Positions 58,525-64,000 of a stretch of DNA of 64,000 nt are shown in pieces. The position numbers and the translations under genes are program-made. The first letter of the stretch is position 1, and each line of letters starts with the position of its first letter. Below the pieces are notes generated by a model. The model ran no database searches and had not been told where the DNA came from. It saw only the letters and a list, made by a program, of their open reading frames with translations. Origin of the DNA: Silicimonas algicola. Lineage in GTDB: Bacteria > Pseudomonadota > Alphaproteobacteria > Rhodobacterales > Rhodobacteraceae. Location: assembly GCF_003148765.1 (NCBI RefSeq), contig NZ_QGGV01000009.1, positions 121,817 through 185,816 of the forward strand, written 5' to 3'.

Positions 58525-59331
58525 TCAGTAGCCTGTCAGGTCCTTGTGCGCCTCGGTGACGGTGCCTTCGGTATCGGTCATCGTGACATCGACGGACTGG
58601 CTTCCCGACGGGATTGACAGCGAGACCTGTGGATTCTCGGACAGCGAGATAGAGCCGGTCATGTCGACGTATTCGCCTCCCTCAAGGTCGATGCCCAGGG
58701 ACTCGATGTAGCGCATCGGCGTGAAGAGAAGCGTGATCTGATCCATCTGCATCCCCGAGTGCTGCGGATGGTCGATGGCCACGTCCAGCGTGTTGAGGCG
58801 CTCGGCAAGGCTTGCGAGCCTCATCTCACCAGGCGGAAGAGGGGTGCGTTCCGCCAGGGCGATCTCCATTTCGCCAAGGGTCAGAAGCGCGATGTCCGGG
58901 TCGACGCCCGGAGGCGCCGCGCAGGCGCCCTGTCCCGTCGTCTTGACGAAGCTTTCGGCTACGAACAGGCGTCCGTCGCTGGTGCGGGCCACGACGTGAA
59001 GAGGTGTCGGCCCGTTCACTCGCATCGTCACATCGAAATAGAAACGCGGGATCGGCTCGGCGAACCGGAACACGGCCGAAACCGGCATCGGGTTCTCGTC
59101 GAGCACCACGGTCACTTCCTCGACGGTCGTGCCCGAGGGTGCAACGACATGGGCCGCCATCTGAGCGCGGGAGTCGTCTGGCGTCCGGTATGGCGCATCG
59201 ATGGCGATGATGCCGGTTGCGGCCAGAAGCATCTGATCGCCGTAAAGCGCGGCGCTGATGTCGTCCCAGCTTTCGCCCGCCAGGGTTGGCGTTGCCGCAC
59301 AGGCTGCGGCGGCGATCAGGGCAAGTCTCAT
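58525..59331 (-). CDS. Quinoprotein-associated SoxYZ-like carrier protein, copy 2
   Basis: 268 aa. A signal peptide (MRLALIAAAACAATPTLAG) precedes a SoxY-like half with carrier Cys in FVKTTGQGACAAPPG and a SoxZ-like half (DHPQHSGMQMDQITLLFTPMRYI). Compared with copy 1 the Cys context is GACAAP rather than GGCSAP, so the two may carry different intermediates. Its ATG overlaps the stop of the propeller gene (ATGA). It is convergent with the CXXCW gene. Confidence 0.85.
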   Translation of the reverse strand: MRLALIAAAACAATPTLAGESWDDISAALYGDQMLLAATGIIAIDAPYRTPDDSRAQMAAHVVAPSGTTVEEVTVVLDENPMPVSAVFRFAEPIPRFYFDVTMRVNGPTPLHVVARTSDGRLFVAESFVKTTGQGACAAPPGVDPDIALLTLGEMEIALAERTPLPPGEMRLASLAERLNTLDVAIDHPQHSGMQMDQITLLFTPMRYIESLGIDLEGGEYVDMTGSISLSENPQVSLSIPSGSQSVDVTMTDTEGTVTEAHKDLTGY

Positions 59332-60258
59332 CTATTGTCTCCTCCAGTGAGGAATGTGCCGAAGGCACGGGGTCCGTCGCAAGTGTCGTATGTAGCAGAG
59401 ATTGCCAGCGTCGAGGCATCGACGACCATCAGCGTGTTGTCGAACCAGTTCACCAGAGCGACCGAAGACCCGCCAGATGTCGTGTCTATCCCTTCGGGAT
59501 ACTCTCCCGTGTCGATTTCATCGACTGGCGACAGATTGTCGAGTGACAGGACGCTCAGGCTATTGCCGTACTGGTTCGTGACAAAGATGCGATCCCTGGA
59601 GAAGGCGATGCCATAAGGGCGTTCGCCGACCGGAAAGGTATCGGTAACCTTTCGGCTCTCCGGGTCGATCACGCTGACATCGTTCGTACCCACGTTGGCC
59701 ACGAAGAGCCGTCCATCCGGCGCAAAGCGAAGGCCGTAAGGGCGAAGGCCGACCGCGACAGTACCAACTGGGTCGAGGCTCTCAGCATCGAAGATGGACA
59801 CCTGGTCGGAGTCCTTGTCTGCGGAGGCAAGGAAGCGGCCGCTGTCCGACAGTGCAAGTCCCGCTGGCGAGGCTCCGACCGGCAATTCTGCCGTCGGCTT
59901 CAGCGACATGGCGTCCAGCACCCAAATTCGCGATGCGAACCAGTCCGAGACGAAGATGCGCCCACGGGAAAGGTCGGCGGCGATCCCCGTTGGTCCCCCA
60001 TCCAGCTTCACAGAGGCGAGCATTTCTCCCGTCAACGCATCGAGCCGGCGGACCGTCTTGCCTTCGGGGGGACACGATATAAACCTCCGCGCCATCCCTG
60101 CCGATCGCGATGCCGGCCGGTTTGCCGGGCATGCTCCAAGTCGCGCGCGTCTCTCCGGTGTCGAGATTGATGACGACGACCTCTTCGCCGTTCTGACAGG
60201 TGACATAGGCTGTGTCCGCCGCCGCCGTGGAACACAGGGCAAGCAGGCAAGCGACCAT
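59328..60258 (-). pseudogene. Beta-propeller (YVTN-like) protein, +1 frameshifted at a C6 run
   Basis: From the ATG at 60258 the frame gives a signal peptide (VACLLALCSTAAADTAY), then QNGEEVVVINLDTGE and GRDGAEVYIVSP. At 60066-60071 (six C on the minus strand) it should continue EGKTVRRLDALTGEMLASV but reads RRQDGPPARC. Skipping one C restores VGASPAGLALSDSGRFL, VGTNDVSVIDPESRK and VGERPYGIAFSRD, five to six propeller repeats, to TGA at 59328. The span is 3n+1. This is the type of propeller found with PQQ-dependent alcohol systems. The break sequence is identical to that in batD. Confidence 0.83.
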
Positions 60259-60265
60259 TACCAGG

Positions 60266-60811
60266 TCAGGACGCCGGCGCACCGAAGCGTTCGACAAGGG
60301 CGTCCAAACCGGCCTGATACACGCCGGTCACCGCAGCGATCGCGGCCTCGTCGTTCAGGTTCTCGGGCGGATCGTTGTTGGGGTAGCCGCGGTAAAACGC
60401 CCCGCGCCATTCCACGACGGAGCCGCCGCCGTCTCGCGGCTTGACCGTCAGGTGAGACGAGTAGTTCGTCACCGGCAGCACGTCGACCGACACGTTCTCG
60501 ATGCGATAGGAATATGTCATCTTGTCGGCGTCGTACTTGAAGAGCACTTCGTCGATGCTGCCGCCGCCCTCCTGGCCAAGCGTCAGCCTGCGGGTCGCGT
60601 CGATCTGGTTTCCATTCTCGCCTTCGGTCGAGAAGACGGCCGGATGCCAGCTCATTTCCTGGAAATCACCTATCACGGTCCAGACCTCTTCGGGGTTGGC
60701 CGCGACTTCGGCTTCCAGGGTCACCTTTTGCCGTGTCGGTCCGTGTGCCAAGGCCAGCGTCGGCGCGACGGCGGCTCCGACCGCCGATCCCAGAAAGGCG
60801 CGTCTTTTCAT
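60266..60811 (-). CDS. MxaD-like SRPBCC protein with a Tat-type signal
   Basis: 181 aa, ATG at 60811 with GGAGGA upstream. The N-terminus KRRAFLGSAVGAAVAP has the twin-Arg R-R-x-F-L pattern of Tat export. The SRPBCC/START-like domain includes VAANPEEVWTVIGDFQEMSWHPAV, LTLGQEGGGSIDEVLF and VVEWRGAFYRGYP. MxaD stimulates electron transfer from methanol dehydrogenase to its cytochrome in Methylobacterium; the same role is inferred. The propeller gene starts 7 nt after its stop. Confidence 0.85.
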   Translation of the reverse strand: MKRRAFLGSAVGAAVAPTLALAHGPTRQKVTLEAEVAANPEEVWTVIGDFQEMSWHPAVFSTEGENGNQIDATRRLTLGQEGGGSIDEVLFKYDADKMTYSYRIENVSVDVLPVTNYSSHLTVKPRDGGGSVVEWRGAFYRGYPNNDPPENLNDEAAIAAVTGVYQAGLDALVERFGAPAS

Positions 60812-60986
60812 GGATCCTCCTCCTCGGGCGACCCGCCGCATGCGGCAGCCTCCCGTTCTTAAAAAATAAGAGTCGAGGGGAATGATGGAGCGACTAAGCT
60901 TATGAAACAACTCGGCCAAAAGTAGCGGTTACAGACGCCGCGCGTTGGCGTGAGGATCGATCCTGAAGGCCTGATGAGGGAGAGAG

Positions 60987-62186
60987 ATGCCGTTTCGTAT
61001 CGCGCAGATCGTTTGCTTGGCAGTGTCGATGCTCGTCCTCGCCGGAGAGCCCGCACAAGCCATAGACGTCCGCGCGGCCGTTCTGCGTGTCGACTACCAG
61101 GTCCCCTTGCCGATCTCACGCTTCGATCTCAGACCCGACGACTTGGGCGTCGCCGGCGGTCTGCTTGCAGACGAGGACAACAATACGACCGGAACCTTCC
61201 TGGGGCACACCTACGCCACGACGACGCGTGCGGCGACACCGGAGACCGCGGACGCCGCGATGGACGAAATCCTGGCCGAGGGCCTTCGCTACATCGTCGT
61301 CATCGCGCGGATGGACGATCTGCTTCGGCTGACCGACAAGGCGGCCGAGGCCGGCGCGATGGTGTTCAACGCCGAGGCTGCGGACATGCCCCTGCGCGAC
61401 GACCAATGCAGGGCGAACCTTCTGCACACCGCGACAAGCTATCAGCAGCAGGCCGATGCGGTGATCCAGTTCGCCGTCTGGAAGAAATGGACGCGCCTCG
61501 TCCTCATCGCGGGGTCGAACACGCCCGACGTGGCGCTGGCCGATGCCTATCGCAAAGCGGCGCGGAAGTTCGGGGCCGACATCGTCGAAGAGCGGATCTT
61601 CGAGGACATCGGCGGCACCCGGCGCACCGACTCGGGCCATGTTCTGGTGCAACGACAATTGCCCGTATTCATGCAGGATCTGCCCGAGCACGACGTGGTC
61701 ATCGCCGCCGACGCCAGTGACTATTTCGCACCCTACCTGACCTATCACCTCTGGACCCCGCGTCCGGTCATGGGTTCCGCCGGTCTGAGGCCGGTGCAGA
61801 TGCACGGCGGGCACGAGGCTTTCGGAGCCACTCAGCTTCAGAACCGGTTCGAGAAAATCGCCGTCCGCTACATGAAGGACGAGGACTACAACACCTGGAT
61901 TGCGCTTCGTGCCCTGGGTGAGGCCGTCACCCGCACGCAATCGGACGACGTGACCACGGTAATCGATTTCCTTCTATCGGATGCCTTTGAACTGGCGGGC
62001 TTCAAAGGCCACCAGGTCAACTTCCGCGACTGGAACGGGCAAATGCGGCAGGAGGTGATCCTCTTCGACGACCGCATCACGGTAAGCGTCAGCCCGCAGG
62101 AGGGCTTCCTTCATCGAACCGCCCTTCAGGACACGCTTGGCCTCGACCGCCCAGAATCCGCCTGTACGGCCCTCGGACAAGGATGA
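60987..62186 (+). CDS. Periplasmic substrate-binding protein of the PQQ-dependent alcohol dehydrogenase ABC system
   Basis: 399 aa. A signal peptide (IAQIVCLAVSMLVLAGEPAQA) precedes a type I periplasmic binding fold related to Leu/Ile/Val-binding proteins: ADEDNNTTGTFLGHTYATTT, YRKAARKFGADIVEERIFED and DYNTWIALRALGEAVTRT. It accompanies the ABC ATPase/permease found at 35.9-37.4 kb, though separated by 24 kb here. AGGGAGAG precedes the ATG. It is upstream of an intact propeller gene by 4 nt. Confidence 0.87.
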   Translation: MPFRIAQIVCLAVSMLVLAGEPAQAIDVRAAVLRVDYQVPLPISRFDLRPDDLGVAGGLLADEDNNTTGTFLGHTYATTTRAATPETADAAMDEILAEGLRYIVVIARMDDLLRLTDKAAEAGAMVFNAEAADMPLRDDQCRANLLHTATSYQQQADAVIQFAVWKKWTRLVLIAGSNTPDVALADAYRKAARKFGADIVEERIFEDIGGTRRTDSGHVLVQRQLPVFMQDLPEHDVVIAADASDYFAPYLTYHLWTPRPVMGSAGLRPVQMHGGHEAFGATQLQNRFEKIAVRYMKDEDYNTWIALRALGEAVTRTQSDDVTTVIDFLLSDAFELAGFKGHQVNFRDWNGQMRQEVILFDDRITVSVSPQEGFLHRTALQDTLGLDRPESACTALGQG

Positions 62187-62190
62187 CCCA

Positions 62191-63165
62191 ATGACCTATG
62201 CCTCTCTGCCCTTCCTCCTCCTCGGTGTGGTCTTCGCATCGCCCGCCCTTGCGGGGAAGGCTTTCGTGACGAACGAACGCGGAAACACCGTCTCGGTCAT
62301 CGATACCGAAACGTGGGAGGTGACAGAGGAATTCTTCGGCGGAAATCGCCCGCGAGGAATCACGGTCAGTCCGGACGGCAAGCACCTTTATGTCTGCGCG
62401 TCAGACGACAACCTGGTGCGCGTCTTCGACACGGAAACCTATGCGGAACTTCCGAGTCTGCCCTCTGGACCCGACCCTGAACTCTTCATTCTCGAGCCGT
62501 CCGGTCACCGTCTCTACATTGCGAACGAAGACGACAACCTGGTGACCGTCACGGACACCCAGAGCCGCACCGTGATCGCCGAGGTGCCCGTCGGCGTCGA
62601 GCCCGAGGGCATGGGGATGAGCCCTGATGCAAAGTGGGTCGTCAACACGTCCGAGACGACGAACATGGCGCACTTCATCTCGACCGACGATTACCAGATC
62701 AAGCACAACGTGCTCGTCGACCAGCGGCCGCGCTATGCCCAGTACACCGCCGACGGATCACGGCTGTTCGTCACCTCCGAGATCGGAGGAACGGTGTCGG
62801 TGATGGATATTGACGAGACCGGCACGCCCACGCTTGTCGACAAGATTTCTTTCGAAGTGCCCGGGGTCCTGCCCGAGTGGCTCCAGCCGGTCGGGGCCAA
62901 GGTGACGTCGGACGGCAAGACGCTTTTCGTGGCACTCGGTCCGGCGAACCGAGTGGCGGTGGTCGACGCTGAAAGCCTCGAGGTGCGAGATTACATCCTC
63001 GTCGGTCAGCGCGTGTGGCAACTGGCCTTCACGCCGGACGAGAAATTCCTGCTCACTACGAATGGCAACTCGAACGACATCACCGTGATCGACGTCGCAG
63101 CCGAAGAGGCGGTGCGCTCGATCCAGGTGGGCGACCAGCCTTGGGGCGTGGTCGTCATCGAATGA
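62191..63165 (+). CDS. Beta-propeller protein, PQQ-dependent catabolism associated
   Basis: 324 aa. A signal peptide (YASLPFLLLGVVFASPALA) precedes six to seven YVTN repeats: FVTNERGNTVSVIDTETWE, LYVCASDDNLVRVFDTETY, YIANEDDNLVTVTDTQSR and others through FLLTTNGNSNDITVIDVAAEE. It starts 4 nt after the binding-protein stop and is intact, unlike the paralogous propeller at 59.3-60.3 kb. Probably a periplasmic accessory to the relay. Confidence 0.87.
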   Translation: MTYASLPFLLLGVVFASPALAGKAFVTNERGNTVSVIDTETWEVTEEFFGGNRPRGITVSPDGKHLYVCASDDNLVRVFDTETYAELPSLPSGPDPELFILEPSGHRLYIANEDDNLVTVTDTQSRTVIAEVPVGVEPEGMGMSPDAKWVVNTSETTNMAHFISTDDYQIKHNVLVDQRPRYAQYTADGSRLFVTSEIGGTVSVMDIDETGTPTLVDKISFEVPGVLPEWLQPVGAKVTSDGKTLFVALGPANRVAVVDAESLEVRDYILVGQRVWQLAFTPDEKFLLTTNGNSNDITVIDVAAEEAVRSIQVGDQPWGVVVIE

Positions 63166-63179
63166 ATAGGGAGACACCC

Positions 63180-63617
63180 ATGACGCGTATCCTCGCCCTT
63201 TGTTTGACGCTCTGCGCCGGGCTGCCTGCCTCCGCCACCCCGTTGTGCGACGACTTCGGCTTTGCGGGGCTTCTGGCGGCCTGCAACAGGGGCGAGACCA
63301 TCACGCTGACGCTGGCGTCCGGACAGCCTCTGGGGGAGGACGTGACGCTTCAGTCGGGAGCCTACTACACGCTCGAGATCGTCGCTGACGGTTCTGCCGA
63401 GCTTGCCGTCGAGGGGCCGGGGTTCTTTCGCGCCATCTGGATGAATGAGATCGTCATCAACCAGATCGAGGTGCGTCCCATGGCGATTGACTCGATCGAG
63501 TTCGACACGGCGGGAACGGCCGAGCTTTCGTTCATCGCCATCAAACCCGGCACTCATGTCCTGCGCATTCCCGGGTCCACCGGCGAAACGCAACAGATCA
63601 AGATCAGCATCCAGTGA
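63180..63617 (+). CDS. Small exported beta-rich (cupredoxin-like) protein
   Basis: 145 aa. A signal peptide (MTRILALCLTLCAGLPASA) precedes TPLCDDFGFAGLLAACNRG, LQSGAYYTLEIVADGSAELAVEGPGFF (in pieces) and ISFIAIKPGTHVLRIPG-like text. The even beta pattern resembles a cupredoxin, but the usual Cys/His/Met copper ligands are not seen together. AGGGAGAC precedes the ATG. It is followed by an overlapping PepSY gene. Confidence 0.72.
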   Translation: MTRILALCLTLCAGLPASATPLCDDFGFAGLLAACNRGETITLTLASGQPLGEDVTLQSGAYYTLEIVADGSAELAVEGPGFFRAIWMNEIVINQIEVRPMAIDSIEFDTAGTAELSFIAIKPGTHVLRIPGSTGETQQIKISIQ

Positions 63618-63886
63618 AGAAATTCCGCATGATCAAGCTCATTCCGACCGCACTCGCGACGCTCCTTCTCACCGGACCGGCTTTTGCGGCCGCGCATGCC
63701 ATCGACGAAGCCACGGTGGCGGCGATCGAGGCGAAGCTGGCCGAGATGAAGTGCCAGATGGACCCCGCCGATATCGAGATGGAAGACGGCGGTTACGAAC
63801 TGGACGACGTGATCTGCGAAGGCGGACAGCAGATGGACATCGAGTTGGACGCAGACCTGAACGAGGTCGATCGCCGTCTGGAGTGA
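63614..63886 (+). CDS. Acidic exported PepSY-like protein (candidate lanthanide binder)
   Basis: 90 aa from a GTG at 63614 overlapping the previous stop; ATG at 63629 is an alternative. A signal peptide (IKLIPTALATLLLTGPAFA) is followed by a short, strongly acidic domain with MDPADIEMEDGGYELDDVICEGGQQMDIELDAD (in pieces: MDPADIEMEDGG, YELDDVICEGG, MDIELDADLNEVD). The YE..D....G..M.IELDA pattern is PepSY-like. PepSY proteins near XoxF genes (LanPepSY) bind lanthanides in Methylobacillus, so a similar role is plausible here, unproven. Confidence 0.72.
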   Translation: MKKFRMIKLIPTALATLLLTGPAFAAAHAIDEATVAAIEAKLAEMKCQMDPADIEMEDGGYELDDVICEGGQQMDIELDADLNEVDRRLE

Positions 63887-63956
63887 GACGGGATCGGAAC
63901 AGAAGAAGAGACATCCGCCGGTAGCTGCGACGCTGCCCGGCGAAAACCCTGGGAGG

Positions 63957-64000
63957 ATGAAAGTGAAACTTCTGGCATTGGCTTCCGCGCTTCTCGCGCT
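63957..64000 (+). CDS. Start of an exported protein, partial
   Basis: An ATG at 63957 preceded by GGGAGG opens MKVKLLALASALLA, a signal-peptide start, running off the window edge. It is the next gene in the methanol region, 70 nt after the PepSY gene; its identity cannot be determined from 14 codons. Confidence 0.6.
   Translation, partial: MKVKLLALASALLA

Overview
The window looks like chromosome of a GC-rich alphaproteobacterium, most likely Rhodobacteraceae (Roseobacter/Paracoccus/Rhodobacter group). This rests on the gene families and their order, including VPLPA-CTERM proteins, DUF2794, an apt/mtnP pair, an IalB-like protein, a class III GSH-formaldehyde dehydrogenase and a XoxF quinoprotein cluster. 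It does not rest on rRNA, because none is present. Most genes use GC-rich codons. Two patches (about 17.2-17.9 kb and 23.5-25.3 kb) are visibly AT-richer and look acquired.

Left part (1-33 kb) is mostly housekeeping. It holds an ECF-like sigma factor fragment, a secreted EF-hand protein, a thiolase, a hybrid sensor kinase, yaaA, tRNA-Pro(CGG) with its own terminator, a DMT permease and a DUF2167 protein. The leucine genes leuB, leuD and leuC follow, split by unrelated genes including a tandem pair of VPLPA-CTERM (THxN-like) exported proteins. Next come apt, a thioredoxin-fold protein, mtnP, an NlpC/P60 and M17 peptidase pair, carbonic anhydrase, asd, an AT-rich two-gene ATPase plus DUF4276 island (probable phage defence), rppH, a dnaE2 lacking its usual C-terminus with a LexA-box-like site upstream, an asparaginase and dapD.

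Right part (33-64 kb) is one large methanol/formaldehyde-oxidation region. It contains an OmpR-type two-component pair, an ABC exporter, a GFA-like protein, and a moxR-DUF58-DUF4381-VWA-VWA-TPR-BatD operon resembling mxaRSACKL/Bat genes. A LuxR-type regulator, a FIST protein and a hybrid kinase form a formaldehyde-regulation-like module. After these come two SoxYZ-like carriers, a zinc metallohydrolase, GSH-dependent formaldehyde dehydrogenase and S-formylglutathione hydrolase, a cytochrome c, xoxF-xoxG-xoxJ, a CXXCW rhodanese-like protein, two beta-propellers, a MxaD-like SRPBCC protein, a periplasmic binding protein and an acidic PepSY protein that may bind metal. The inferred flow is: XoxF oxidises methanol in the periplasm with PQQ and a lanthanide, passes electrons to XoxG and another cytochrome, and formaldehyde is cleared in the cytoplasm by the glutathione route.

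The main surprise is gene integrity. xoxF carries an apparent 7-nt deletion, and batD and one propeller gene are each +1 frameshifted at the identical 11-mer CCCCCCGAAGG. A sensor kinase lacks one base, and an exported endonuclease/phosphatase-family gene has an in-frame TAG. Sequencing error, decay of the methanol pathway and (for the two C6 sites) recoding are all open. Coordinates of broken genes span the reconstructed gene.
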